From assembly GCA_049999725.1 (NCBI GenBank), contig JBNGIS010010727.1:1-21738 (forward strand): a DNA stretch of 21,738 nucleotides. Direction: 5' to 3'. Source of the stretch: Haplomitrium mnioides. Taxonomy: Eukaryota > Marchantiophyta > Haplomitriopsida > Calobryales. The position numbers and the translations under genes are program-made. The notes under the pieces were generated by a model. It saw nothing but the letters and a program-made list of their open reading frames with translations. It was not told the DNA's origin and did not search any database. Of this stretch, positions 1 to 9,604 are shown piece by piece; position 1 is the first letter of the stretch; each line of letters starts with the position of its first letter.

Positions 1-33
1 GGGCTAAGGAAGGATGACGATGGTGGAGGTCTA

Positions 34-915
34 ATGGCAATGAGCCAGGAAGAGGCGGGTGTCGGTGGCGGAGGGGGAAGTAGCAAAAGGGCCAGGTCTG
101 ATGCGGCTGAATGGAGCGAGAATGCAATCACTGCCTTATTGGACGCTTTTGGAGCTCGCTATATTGCATCGCATCGAGGGAATCTGCGGGGCAAGGATTG
201 GGCAGATGTAACCAAGTCTGTGAATGCTCGAGGAGTTACGGGTGTTAAGACTGTGGAGCAATGCAGAAACAAGATTGATAACCTCAAGAAACGTTTCAAA
301 CTTGAGAGAGAAAAGGGTTCTGCCTCCGCATGGCCCTGGTTCCGAACCCTGGATGCTATTGTTGGGCGTACTCCCAAGCGTGCCGGCATTCCGGGTGGCA
401 TCGATGGAGGCCATCGCTCTGATCCCGATGTGAAACTCTCCCTTCCACCACAGATTCATCTTCTCCCGGCACCGCCTCCTGCCCCTCTACCTCCTCCTCC
501 TCTGCAAAGTACCCCTCCACCTGGGGCTGTTGCTGCTGATGACAGTGATCCGGACAACGTTGCAGAAACTCCTTACTCCAGTCAGCGTGACAGCCACACC
601 GACTTCCCTACCTTCAAAGGATCGGGCAAAGATGTCATGTCCGAAATGACTAACCCTCATCCGAAGGTGTCTAGCGTCCCCGGCGTTTCTGGCAAGCAAA
701 ATCGGAAGAAGAGGAAGAACAACTTCCAGTCTGGCAAGGATGTTGCCGCGAGCATAGCGAGCTTTGCCGAAGTTTTTGCAAAGATTGAATTTGCCAAAAT
801 GGAGCTCTTCAAAGATATGGAGCTGCGCCGACTGGAGATGCAGTACAAACTGGCCAAACTTGCACACAGCAGCAAGAAAGGCCGTACAAACACGCCATCT
901 TCTGGTTCTGATTAA
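34..915 (+). CDS. Trihelix (SIP1/ASIL-like clade) DNA-binding transcription factor, possibly 5'-partial
   Basis: Probable nuclear transcription factor of 293 residues in one exon, as is usual for the SIP1 clade of plant trihelix proteins. The trihelix (Myb/SANT-like) domain spans about residues 26-94. It has W27 (WSEN..I), W56 (RGKDW) and the third-helix segment CRNKIDNLKKRFK (77-89), followed by the clade's fourth helix WPWFRTLDAIVG (100-111). A proline-rich stretch (about 138-163), an acidic patch DDSDPDN (169-175) and a basic cluster KQNRKKRKNN (221-230, likely nuclear signal) follow. Residues about 235-277 form a charged helix (FAEVFAKIEFAKMELFKDME) like the C-terminal coiled coil of this clade. 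KRAR at 18-21 is a second basic patch. The frame stays open to base 1 with no stop upstream of the chosen ATG (in-frame ATGs at 34 and 40), so the true start may lie outside the window. Family membership is recognised from sequence; target genes are unknown. Confidence 0.87.
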   Translation: MAMSQEEAGVGGGGGSSKRARSDAAEWSENAITALLDAFGARYIASHRGNLRGKDWADVTKSVNARGVTGVKTVEQCRNKIDNLKKRFKLEREKGSASAWPWFRTLDAIVGRTPKRAGIPGGIDGGHRSDPDVKLSLPPQIHLLPAPPPAPLPPPPLQSTPPPGAVAADDSDPDNVAETPYSSQRDSHTDFPTFKGSGKDVMSEMTNPHPKVSSVPGVSGKQNRKKRKNNFQSGKDVAASIASFAEVFAKIEFAKMELFKDMELRRLEMQYKLAKLAHSSKKGRTNTPSSGSD

Positions 916-2884
916 GGTCAGCGTTAGAACCTGGGAGCCTGAAATTCCAGGGTTCTGGTTTCCTTTTAGTTTCGGACTCACACAGTCTCTGGTAATTACA
1001 TTTTCAACGTTCCCATTACTTAATTCGTAAGTGTGTGCTTGATTGTGCAGAAAGCGGGTGCACCTGATTGATGATTCTTTGGGCCTACACTGGCTTGGCA
1101 GATCACGTTTAAATTTTGAAGAGGCAAGAAGATCTCATCTGAAAAAGCAGAAGCAGGTTGCTGCAAAATGTAAAGAATTTTGGGTCGGACTGGCTGAAGA
1201 GTACGAAGGGTTAAAGTATTGCACCTGAAGGACGTGACACTGACTGTGGCCGTTGTAGGAGTTTGTAGCGCTCTTTTTTGTGGCTATGCACACCATGGGG
1301 GTGAGGAGGGAAAGCTGACCATTTTTTCGACGGAGAGAAAACACGAAGCTGCTTTGGTGGACGCCGTTGGGACGATATTCTGAATCGAACCGGTTGGATC
1401 TTGAATTTGGGAATTCTATCTTAATAGGCTCACCGTGGGTGCTAAATCCAAATTAGTCCCTACGTGTTATTCATCTGCTGTCTGCAAGAGGTCCACTGGG
1501 CCTGGTCTGCACATGTCAATTGGGTAAAGATTCCATTGATCTTTTGCCGTAGCACGTCTTGTTATTGCGCATGATGTGGCATTGAAGGTTGTTGCAATTG
1601 GGATGCTCTAGTGGGAGTTACCGGGAGCAGAAAGGACGGAGGTTGTCCCTGCCTGTTCTGGGAAGTTTGTAAAAATATGAGTATTGGTTGGTAACATTTT
1701 TGTTCGGCATCGACTCCGGCAACAAGTGCCATTGGTTCGAGAAATAAGCGCTTCAAGTTATCAAATGATGACACGCTCATATTGTATAGGTGTTCTAGGG
1801 AAGCATGCCACCGCTCCATCTTGGGAGTCTAGTTGCGAATCCTCATTTCTTTTCTGCTAAATGCCGTCTCCAAGATCCCGCCACAATTGACGCCTTTGTG
1901 GTTTGCAGAATACAATTCCGTACTGTTTTCAGTATCTTGATTCCATTAAGTCTCAGTTTGGTAGGGTTTACTCGCAGTAGTCTGTTTATTTGCTTTTCCT
2001 TCAATTTGTGACTCTAGTTGCGAGTTTGGCATGGCATGCCGCATATGTACTACGGAGTATTTCTCCATCGAAACACGCTGAGAGTTAAACCTTTCTGTTG
2101 CCAGATCCAGGTAGCTCTCCCTTGAAGATCACCTGTAAATGGGATTGGTTTCTTCAAGTTCATTCTTGTTCCGAACTTTCCCCCCTTAGACTAGTGTTTG
2201 GTGTGCAATTTGGGTCCTTGGCGGTCTCTCAGGCGGCTGTTCCGTTGAGGATTCGTGGTGCCGAAGAAGAAAGTATGCTCCTCAAGTTACGATCAATATG
2301 AAGTGCCATGTAGAGTCTGGAAGGGTTAGCAGTCACTATCTTGAGCATGGCTTGCTTTCATTTGCTTTCATCCTGCAGTTAGTGAACAGCTAACATTCCT
2401 TCTGTCCAGGCTGATGGACCTGCCACTAAGATTTAGTCTAGTTAAATTTTGGCGACTAACTTGGTCGCAGTAGTGTGTAGGAAATTGGCTATCTAAAGAA
2501 TTTTCTGTTTGAATCCGGAGCAGTACTTGTGGGATCTCTGACATTCAAATGAGATGCAGGTCATCTGATATCAAGCTGAAAGTGGAAGCCGGGCATTTGA
2601 TGAGTTGCTAGAAGGAAAAGTCCCTGGACTGTGCCCAGGGCAAGCCATCGAATCAGATGTTGCTGCCCGAAGACCAACTGTTTTTATCCAACGGTTCTTC
2701 AGCTTCTCTGGGATCCCATGGAGAGGGTATGGTTCCCAACTACACAAATCACTAGACTTCCTTCTGGGCCGGTACAATTACACTCTGCACTCCTTTTTTT
2801 CTGGGTCAACTCTCTGTGGGCTAGAGTGAGAATTCTACATTTAACTTTTCTCCCGGAAGTGAATTCAAAATTTTAGGTATTCCC
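916..2884. other. 3' flank of the trihelix gene, no further gene recognised
   Basis: The first few hundred bases are probably the 3' untranslated region. A possible short intron lies at 992-1050 (GTAATT donor, pyrimidine/TG-rich end, TGTGCAG acceptor, 59 nt). It is followed by a lysine- and glutamate-rich open stretch to 1228 in the frame reading RKRVHLIDDS. That stretch has no in-frame ATG near the acceptor and no family I recognise, so I treat it as UTR or chance. From about 1230 to 2884 only short, compositionally ordinary ORFs are present on both strands. A 10-bp direct duplication (TTGCTTTCAT twice) sits near 2351-2371. I see no tRNA, transposon domain or long repeat. Confidence 0.4.
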
Positions 2885-2944
2885 TCACACACAACTTTTT
2901 GCCTTGCGAAAAAAGTTGGGTTCACAAGATAAAAGTTAGTGTGA
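2885..2944. repeat. 60-bp palindromic (foldback) element
   Basis: The left end TCACACACAACTTTTT (2885-2900) and the right end AAAAGTTAGTGTGA (2931-2944) are near-perfect reverse complements, differing by about one extra base on the left. A second inner arm AAAAAAGTTG (2909-2918) can pair with the same left arm around the loop GCCTTGCG. The element could therefore fold in two ways. It may be a remnant of a miniature inverted-repeat transposon or just a chance foldback. I saw no clear target-site duplication. Confidence 0.5.
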
Positions 2945-3569
2945 TAGTGTGCCAAAGCACAGTGCCTGAGTAAGAGTGTTACTAATAAACAACACACCAC
3001 TTCTGCCAGGGGTACACAAGTACTGTAAGTGCGTTGCTACATGTGACAGATGAGACTAAACAAAGATGAGGATAGCACCGGAACTGTACCGCAAGAACAC
3101 ACATCATGCGATCTGCTCTTGATTGATAAGAAGCCAAGTGAAAATGCTTCATTGGGTGATGACAAGTCAAGGACTTCAGTGAACCTGTACTTAGGAAAGG
3201 GCACTCTCTCTTGTCCTCCTCTGATTAGGGCCTGCAATCTCTTCAGATCAGTCCAATTTGAACTGCACATAGTACCATGCATAACTTGTAATGTACAGAC
3301 CTTTTAATACACCGTACCTTACTTTTTGGAAAGCGAAGTGGACCTACCACTCGCTTTGTACACTGATCAATTTGGGTATACATTCTGAAGCCGCTCATAT
3401 TCTTGGTGGTACCATCAAGAATATATGGCTGGATATACTTCTTCGTGTTATAATGTACGTGCTCCCTTTCACACCACCGTTTACTACGTTCTTGGATGCT
3501 GGACAAAATCTTCTCTAGAGATTAACCCGCAGCAAGTACAAACATTCTAAAGAGCAAATATGCAGAACG
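2945..3569. other. Unassigned stretch with one coding-like ORF
   Basis: No known gene is recognised. On + an ORF of 85 codons (3050-3307, ATG start) has a charged first half (MRLNKDEDSTGTVPQ, later IDKKPSEN and GDDKSR) that looks more coding-like than its neighbours. The ATG is directly preceded by CAG, which could be a splice acceptor. The second half (from about residue 62) becomes cysteine- and hydrophobic-rich and looks non-coding. No domain can be named, so this could be an exon of an unknown gene or chance. Confidence 0.2.
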
Positions 3570-3925
3570 AACTCCAACTGTCCCCCCACCTTTCATCTTT
3601 TGCAGCGTGACTAAATCTCACCTCATCTTGAATTCGATTTCCACAGACCTTCCTTAGCTTCTCCTTCTCCTCTTCATCTCCGTCTACTTTTAGTGTGGCC
3701 AGTTCATCAGTTTTACTGCAATTTCACCGCAAACCTCGTCACTAGTCTCCTTTGACAACAGATACAATCAAACTCAGGTAGATGCTCTTTGTTTCAACTT
3801 GAGACTCGTCGTTGAAGAATCTGACTCTTACCATGAATACAAGGAAGAGTATGATGGTGATGACGGAGGAGGATGATTTTGCGGAAGTTCATCCAATCTG
3901 CAGACACTTTTACCGCAGCAAATAA
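3570..3925 (+). other. Leader-like pyrimidine-rich region followed by a 30-codon ORF
   Basis: The strand shown is pyrimidine-rich from about 3640 to 3690 (runs such as CTTCTCCTTCTCCTCTTC), as in many plant 5' leaders. A good donor context CTCAG|GTAGATG lies at about 3779. At 3833 an ATG opens a 30-codon frame (start MNTRKSMMVM, then TEEDDFAEVHP, stop TAA at 3923-3925). The context around it reads CTTACCATGAA. The product is unrecognised and short. The region could be the 5' end of a gene whose body is missing, a transcribed leader, or chance. Confidence 0.2.
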
Positions 3926-5159
3926 GCAAGGAGGAGGTATATATGAAGTGTACGTGTTTCTAGGAGTAAGTAGGGTGCGGACAAAGGGCTACGGAGAAAA
4001 TACGATGCAGAACAATAGAAAAGTGGGCCGGCAGGAGTCTACCATATGTGGTACTGCAGAGAGATTCTTGGTAATATAGCAGTGGTTGGTAGGAGGGGAC
4101 CCAACGTGACTTGGAGTGAAGGAAGGAAGGAAGAATGGACGGGAATTGCCGTCGATGCAAGTTCCTTTTGGATGCTCGAGTAGCTGGAAAGGGAGGGTCA
4201 AACGAAAACCCACTTTTATATCTCGTAGAGTCAACGTTGCAATCTATGGAAGATTGTGATCTCGTTGCATGAATACATTTAATGTACTGTGGTATCCACG
4301 AGTTCCGTCCCCATCGTGGCAATTCAGTGCTGATGTCAGTTAGTAGTGGACAATCAACGTCGTCCACGGAGGAGGGAAATGTGAGACGTCCCTGAAGACA
4401 AATCCGTTCACCCACGACGACGACTACGTAAGAGAAGAAAGAAGACACGCTCCCAAGAAAACAAATGCCTTCCGTCCTGTGGAATAATGAACGGTTGTCC
4501 CACAGCGAAGAATGCTTTAAATACCTCACCTTCATGAGCTTGGGTCCAAGGAACTCAAGAAAACGTCCCTGGACTCGACTACAACAAGTCCATTTGTATC
4601 GACAAAAATCTCAGTTGGGTCCCGCCGAAAAAACTCACCTTCTTTCACTTCCCCTGTACGTTTTTACAGCTCCACCCTTTCTTCCCACTCGTCTCTCCAG
4701 TCTCGTTGGTTCTCTTTCTCAACATCGAAAAATAGACCGAGTATCCTATTCGTGAGGAGCGACGTAGAAGAACGAATTTCTAAAGGAATGATTCCGATGA
4801 AGGTGGAAAAGTGAGTGGTAAGCAAAGCAAAAACGCCTGCTTGAATTACAGCGTTGACTACAGAAGACAAGAGGCAGCACTCTTACTACAAAACATTACA
4901 ACGAAGTCGGCCTGCTCTGGTGGGCAGCTTGTGTATGTCCTATATGCAGGCCCAGGTAAAGTTTTCTTACCCTCCACAAGTTCGCTGCATTTGGTACCAT
5001 GCTGTGTAGGATGTGACTCATAAAGCTCATGGCCTGGGTTCTGTTACATGTCTTATGGTAGATAAGTGACAAAAAGGGCTGAAATGAAGTGCCTGAATGC
5101 ATACATGCTGGAAAATGTGGAGAGTAAAACAAACCATCTGCGAGTAGCATAACGAAACA
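3926..5159. other. Intergenic stretch, nothing recognised
   Basis: Six-frame reading shows only short ORFs without family motifs. A small purine microsatellite (GGAAGGAAGGAAGAA, near 4120-4135) is present. A pyrimidine-rich segment at about 4640-4720 on + resembles leader DNA but is not followed by a coding-like frame. No RNA gene, mobile-element domain or long inverted repeat was seen. Confidence 0.4.
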
Positions 5160-5622
5160 TCACGTGTACAGTTTGGAAAGGATCTACCTTGTTGGGCGTT
5201 TTTTGCACATCCTGAATTATCTCCACAACCAGGTCACGAAGTCGGATGAGGCACGAAGTACCTACTCTAGACTTGGCCAAGTTTTTTAATAGACGCACAT
5301 GATAGCAATGAATCTGACATACATGTCATAACTTCCACTATGACAATGGAGCTCACAGATGCTAATCTCATTCTAAGATAATGTCTCAAGTACCTTACTT
5401 AGGATCAAGATTTTTTTATTAGATGACTGTAACTCTATAGAAATCAAGTCTTGCATTCCCTCCAACTCCAATGCCAGGACCAGTATTGGTTCCGGGAAGA
5501 AACAGACAGCCCTCAAAGAGGTACTCGATTGATATTCGGGTAATTTTTGTTGAAAAACTCTTTTTTGTGGCTTTGTCCACATGCGTTGAACAAATCTTCT
5601 GCACTACAAAATATATACGCAT
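5160..5622 (-). other. Possible 3' remains of the DPH6 gene copy (tentative)
   Basis: Two minus-strand segments look coding-like and lie downstream of the better-supported DPH6 exons. One (about 5298-5180) reads VGTSCLIRLRDLVVEIIQD and ends at AACAAG|GTAGAT, a fair donor. Its pattern resembles the helical region near the DPH6 C-terminus. The other (5530-5419) reads GPGIGVGGNARLDFYRVTVI and ends in TAA, like a short C-terminal strand. If both belonged to DPH6 their order would be inverted relative to the protein as I remember it. At least one assignment is therefore wrong or the region is rearranged. Confidence 0.22.
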
Positions 5623-6002
5623 TACCTAGGGATCTAAGAGTTAGTACATTATCCTCAGGTCGGTTGCCAACCAACCAAATATAATAAATCAGATGAAAGC
5701 TTGAACGAATAAATAAAATTATGGCCATTCTACACTGAACAGTCTGTCAACACATTTAGTCCACCAGATGCACATGTCTAGCATTTTCAAAGAACCATCA
5801 TAAAGTTCATTAGAACAGACACGACAGAAAAATTGAAACAAAAGAAGGACTTCGGTTTTGCCTCTGGCATATCCACGGCTGGGAACTGACTAAGTCCGGT
5901 AAAGTAGTAATAAGCTGTCAATACTACTCATAACGCTGCTTAGAGGTCTTTGGCAACACTTGACAAACACTATGCGCATCACTGCACTGCTCCTCCTGTT
6001 TG

Positions 6003-6048
6003 TTAGTTAGTTAGTTTTATTTTATTTTTGGTTGGGGTGGGGGTTGGC
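6003..6048 (+). repeat. Low-complexity TTAG / T-rich / G-rich tract
   Basis: Three TTAG tetranucleotides run into T-rich DNA (TTTTATTTTATTTTT) and then a G-rich run (GGTTGGGGTGGGGGTTGG). It is simple-sequence DNA with no coding sense. The G-rich end has four G-runs (two of only two Gs), so any quadruplex would be weak. Confidence 0.6.
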
Positions 6049-6279
6049 TTGTTAGTCTTTTCAATCTTCAGTAGAGGTCATCTTGATTGACTTTATGATT
6101 TGCTACCTTAGTTTGTAAGTATGGAGTTCTCTCAATACTTAAAACGATATAGAATACACACTAGGACATCTGCCCAGCTAAGAAGTGAGAAAGCTTGCAT
6201 ACACCCGAAGATTATCACCTTGAGTTCTCTATCATGTGCCGAGCTTTGAGAAACTCCATGGTATGAACTCTGGTGTCAG

Positions 6280-6441
6280 CAGCCACTTGTGAACTGGTAG
6301 CCTGTCTGGCTTGCCTGAATTGCACACTCTGTTTTCAGCTCCACTTCCATTGTCGTCGGTTGTGTTTTGAGATTGTCTTCCTCTGAAGCATCGGCTCAGA
6401 AGAATCTGGGATACATGTCAGGTGCAACTTCCACCAAGGTA
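6280..6441 (-). pseudogene. DPH6: DPH6 remnant, exon after LPKG with in-frame stop
   Basis: The acceptor TCTGAGGCAG is followed by T-ACC-TTG, giving TLVEVAPDMYP, the continuation of LPKG in relatives (ALVEVKP..Y). TGA at 6398-6396 then interrupts the frame. Beyond it the same frame continues with acidic residues (ADASEEDN) and KTECAIQAS before another stop near 6287. The 3' limit is not defined. Confidence 0.6.
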
Positions 6442-6623
6442 CTGCCTCAGAAATATGCCTAATCAGTATTTTCTGCAAGTATCTTTCTCCACCATCAGTA
6501 GTTTAAATTTTACTGAGACAAAAGTTTTCAAGGAAGCTCCATTCTAGAAGCATTTAAAACCTCCAAGAACAATACAGTCATGAAAATAATTCTCGCAACA
6601 AGTTCTGAAGGGAGCAAACCTAC

Positions 6624-6759
6624 CCTTTGGGCAGTACGGGGAGAAGTACATATAGTATTAAAGGTGCAATTGCGCTCGATTCATTTTGTGTCCCTACATC
6701 TGGTGTCGAACTCAAAAATTTCTTCTGTGAAATTCCAATATCTTGTTTCCCTTTGTGAT
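6624..6759 (-). pseudogene. DPH6: DPH6 remnant, intact 136-nt exon
   Basis: Bounded by TCATCTGCAG and GTAGGT, this exon is open throughout in one frame (2 + 132 + 2 nt). It ends APLILYVLLPVLPKG, matching the Y(I/V)L(V)P.LPK segment of plant DPH6. The middle (SQKKFLSSTPDVGTQNE) is poorly conserved. The split codon GG|T joins correctly to the next segment. Confidence 0.7.
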
Positions 6760-6804
6760 CTGCAGATGATGAACAGTAAATTGTGAAGCTCATTCATTAC
6801 TCAC

Positions 6805-6980
6805 TTTATAAAACTTGACGTAAAAGTCTCAGCCACTCATTGGCAATTTTTAAGTACCTGCCCCATTTGACATCCTGCACCCCCTGAAACCAGTAGCAAT
6901 GTCGGGGAATCAAGCCCCAGCTGACCAATCATATTAGAAACTGTCGACGGAGGGTGGCCTACATATGACAGGTTCTCGAC
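6805..6980 (-). pseudogene. DPH6: DPH6 remnant, second RidA-like domain exon with in-frame stop
   Basis: Reads SYVG, then TVSNMIGQLGLDSPTLLLV, SGGAGCQMGQVLKNC. This matches the GPYSQA..GQLGLDPxT..GG..Q..QAL.NC signature of plant DPH6, with the GPYSQA motif eroded. A TGA at 6839-6837 follows NCQ, and the next codons VAETFTSS again fit the family, so the stop interrupts a conserved stretch. A TACTAAC branch-point-like motif lies just upstream on the minus strand. The exon start is uncertain. The end fits the donor GTGAGT at 6804. Confidence 0.72.
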
Positions 6981-7340
6981 CATGTTAGTAAATACAGGAA
7001 AGCAGCAGTGAAAGAAATTTAATTTGGGTGCTTGATGAGTATGCCAAGTGAGTTTATCAGCATGAAATCCATGCCAAAGCAAGCAACTAAAAGACTAACA
7101 CTACTTATCTTTGAAGAGTTAAAACTAACGATCATTTCTTCGTGAAGACAGGACAATCTGGCTGTATGGTCCTATGTAATTTGGTTCCCAACATGAGATA
7201 CTATGAACTTTTAGGTTTTTTCTTGCTTGATTTCTGACAGCAAGAACATCAAGTGCTGTTTTGCCCATTTGAAGCTCACAAAGTGGAACTTCAACAGTAC
7301 ACCTTGATGGTACGTGAAACAGTTGTGAACAGTAATATCA

Positions 7341-7470
7341 CTACAGCACATAACCGTCATTTGCTTTTACAATCCAAGCCATATCTTAAGATAGAGATGT
7401 ACATCAGCCAAGGACAGACATTCTCCTTGAACTGAATCGAGGACAAGTGCCAACTCGCCCATTACACGCA
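7341..7470 (-). pseudogene. DPH6: DPH6 remnant, first RidA-like domain segment
   Basis: The frame reads ELALVLDSVQGECLSLADVHLYLK, typical of the L..V..xGxxxxDVxxxxxYLxDM stretch of RidA/YjgF-like domains in plant DPH6. After LYLK the expected DM (then AWIVKANDGYV) is found only after shifting by one base at about 7384. The continued frame then ends at TAG 7343-7341. Confidence 0.65.
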
Positions 7471-7845
7471 ACTGGGATTTTGGATGTGTTGCCGAACTCA
7501 CTGTAAGCAAATAGAAGCTTATAACAGAATATACTAAAAAAATATGGAGACTTGCTAAACTGATGCCCAGCTCCCAGTGCTGTAAACCCTTACTTTGCCA
7601 CGCGTGTACACTCACACTACAGGTCGTTGAATTGGTTCTCAGGATGCCAGCTGGGGCAATGAAAATTTGCCTTGGGTACTGAATCAAAGGAACAACTTTA
7701 TGAAGTCTAAAAAGCACCATCAACAGTAAGTGTCAACAAGTCACGTTACCTGATTCCAGTGATTCGCTGGCAACTTAATTTGCAGATTCTTCACGTATAC
7801 GGAAAATAAAATTTGGCGAAAGTAGAGACCTCAAATTCCATTACT

Positions 7846-7898
7846 TCCTTGTCGAAACAAGGGCACTTGGCAAATGCTCCCACAAGCTGATGTCCAAC
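7846..7898 (-). pseudogene. DPH6: DPH6 remnant exon 3, frame broken
   Basis: After a CTACAG acceptor the frame reads VGHQLVGAFAKC. PLFR(Q) then appears in a different frame starting at 7863. In DPH6 about three residues normally separate KC from PLFR, so the break fits a small deletion of 3n+1 bases. The following RRRIxG segment is degenerate, and the exon end is uncertain. Confidence 0.72.
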
Positions 7899-8136
7899 CT
7901 GTAGATGAAAAAGTTAAAACGAGAGAAAATCAATAACAGTCACCAAAGCCCAACTTTTGACGAACTGCCCATGAAAACATGATTCTGGAACAAGACAGAC
8001 GTTAAAGCATAGCCATAGCTTATCTTATGGGATGCTGGTTCTTACGCACATTTTCGTAGAGGATTGTCGAATTGAAATCCATAAATTAAAACACATCCAG
8101 ACGAACAACGATATCAATGCCGGCCTTCAAACTCAC

Positions 8137-8207
8137 GATTTGATATATGAAACTGTCCAACTCATCCACCGCATCATAAGTGGAAAGAGGTTTGAATTTA
8201 CCACAAT
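8137..8207 (-). pseudogene. DPH6: DPH6 remnant exon 2, with 1-nt frameshift
   Basis: The acceptor TTCGGCAG precedes IVVNSNLFP. The next recognisable residues YDAVDELDS and FIYQI are in another frame, followed by the donor GTGAGT. The exon is 71 nt, whereas 72 would keep phase 0 into exon 3. One base is therefore missing at about codon 10. In functional relatives this region reads N-L-x-P then D-x-x-D-E-L-D-S without interruption. Confidence 0.8.
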
Positions 8208-8402
8208 CTGCCGAATAGTCCAAGAGAAAGAACAATTCAGAAGTCGTTGAGATTCAGAGCATAAATTGAATGGTACATTCCAAAGATGCACTCAATCATA
8301 ATTTGAGTCATCAATGAATTTGGAGCAAGAACGTCTCAGATAAGGTATGATTGACTGTAGCTAGAAATTATCAAGAGAAAACCTTGTCTGAATAATTGGT
8401 AC

Positions 8403-8480
8403 CTCATGACCATAGTATTGGCAGAGCTGCGTGGCATAGCAGCTATCCTTCCCACCACTCACCAGCGCTGCCACTTTCAT
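8403..8480 (-). pseudogene. DPH6: DPH6 remnant exon 1, PP-loop start exon
   Basis: Exactly 26 intact codons from ATG (8480-8478) to GAG|GTACC. It reads MKVAALVSGGKDSCYATQLC then QYYGHE. SGGKDS is the PP-loop that binds ATP pyrophosphate in this family, and the residues up to GHE match the start of plant DPH6. The exon ends in phase 0. Nothing in this exon alone shows decay. Confidence 0.85.
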
Positions 8481-9473
8481 TGGATCCCACTGGCTGTTTA
8501 GAGGTTTTGAAGTGACGATTCAGTCTAAAATTTTCGTTTTTCTGCGAGACAGTCAACTTTGGAGAAAACTAATTTCTTCTGTTCCAATGAGTATCTATGG
8601 GCTTCCTTGTGGTCTACTCAAGTAATTGTCGATCATCAAGTGTTGTCTCCCTACCTAGCGAGCAACATAGTCTCCACATTTCCAACCAGAGCGGGAGGTA
8701 CCGAGGATAATAGAATCACAGACGTTATCCCTCATGTATTTAACAATGCCACTAATCTCTTTCATGGAATCGCAGGTTGTCTGCAAAGACCACAATGGAG
8801 TAATTTTACATCAATTGGGCGTAATTCACTCTAACAAATGTTACGTCACTTCCTCACTGGTTGTACTTTGGGAGTTTGGAAACGGTGGGTTGCAAAGAGA
8901 AAAGTGACAATGGAGACCCCATGCATTCTTCCTGATGCTTACCCAAATAGATGGAGACGTAGCCCAATCGATTTGGGTTGTGTCTTCTGAAAGGGATATT
9001 TGAGGTCTGATGTCTGAATGGAGGAAGGAATGGTCATCCTCCGATTACAAAAACCCTCACGGCTGCCCATACATACCGTATCTAATTCTTCTGAACGTTC
9101 ATATCAATATCTATTGCAACATCAAACACCAACACACCAATGTACCGAACTTGCTGCTAGCATGTAGTTACAAGTCCTGCCCTATCTTCAACAGAACTGC
9201 AGGCATCATTTGCATGGGGATAAGCAATTTTACCATTTGCCAATGCTTTACATTAACTCATGTTTTCAAGCTATGTTGGGGAGATAAGTTCTCTATTGGT
9301 AAGTGAGGTCTTCATAAATCTGAAAAAGTTCACCTTCCATAAGAGTCTTTGCCTTAGTATATATAGTAAGACAATTCAGTCCCGCATGTTCTCCACCTTA
9401 GCCTGAATTGGTATGCCTTTGCTGGACGGCCTCCAAACTTTTTGCGTGTAATCTACAATCTCCAAGCTTACAT
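8481..9473. other. Unique-sequence flank between the DPH6 relic and the satellite
   Basis: This would include the promoter side of the DPH6 copy, but I could not define a TATA box or start site. ORFs of 91 and 98 codons on + (8559-8834 and 9010-9306) have no recognisable motif and unremarkable composition, and I do not call them genes. The satellite starts abruptly at the right end. Confidence 0.45.
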
Positions 9474-9604
9474 TTGGTTGCTACAAGTGATGCATTATTG
9501 CACCATTGCTTGGTTGCGTACTACAAGTGACGTGTTATTGGATCATTGCTTGGTTGTGTACTACAAGTGACGTGTTATCGAACCATTGCTTGGTTGCGTA
9601 CTAC

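Larger units (their letters stand above)
6280..8480 (-). pseudogene. DPH6: Decayed copy of diphthine--ammonia ligase (DPH6), multi-exon
   Basis: DPH6 uses ATP and ammonium to amidate diphthine to diphthamide on elongation factor 2 in the cytosol. Plant forms carry an N-terminal PP-loop ATPase followed by RidA/YjgF-like domains. Homologous pieces appear in the right order on the minus strand: start exon MKVAALVSGGKDSCY with the PP-loop (8480-8403); YDAVDELDS (8207-8137); VGHQLVGAFAKC then PLFR (7898-about 7846); DVHLYLK (about 7400); GQLGLDSPT..GG..QMGQ (about 6860-6925); ILYVLLPVLPKG joined to TLVEV (6759-6624, 6441-). Introns of 195 and 238 nt are plausible. Disabling changes: a 1-nt loss in exon 2, a frame change before PLFR, a 1-nt loss after LYLK, an in-frame TGA at 6839-6837 and another at 6398-6396. 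The region between PLFR and VHLYLK, which should hold the GEGGEYET segment, was not found. Unpolished sequencing could explain some single-base losses but not the missing middle. Confidence 0.82.

Noticed and set aside
136-981. ORFs on the minus strand and in other frames across 136-981
   Set aside because: They are shadows of the trihelix coding sequence, which has recognisable domains in the + frame.
1043-1228. 61-codon ORF after the trihelix gene as an extra C-terminal exon
   Set aside because: It begins only at TTG, the trihelix stop codon precedes any donor that could join to it, and no domain is recognised. A 3' UTR after a small intron is simpler.
1360-1410. tRNA-like GGTTCGATTC on the minus strand
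   Set aside because: The flanking bases do not form a five-base-pair T stem, and no acceptor or anticodon arm was found upstream.
3960-4535. 191-codon minus-strand ORF
   Set aside because: No family motif, low-complexity serine, valine and histidine content, and no conserved pattern. Probably chance opposite a purine-rich stretch.
8559-9306. ORFs of 91 and 98 codons on + between the DPH6 relic and the satellite
   Set aside because: No recognisable domain and no gene-like context. The first overlaps the likely promoter region of the DPH6 copy on the other strand.
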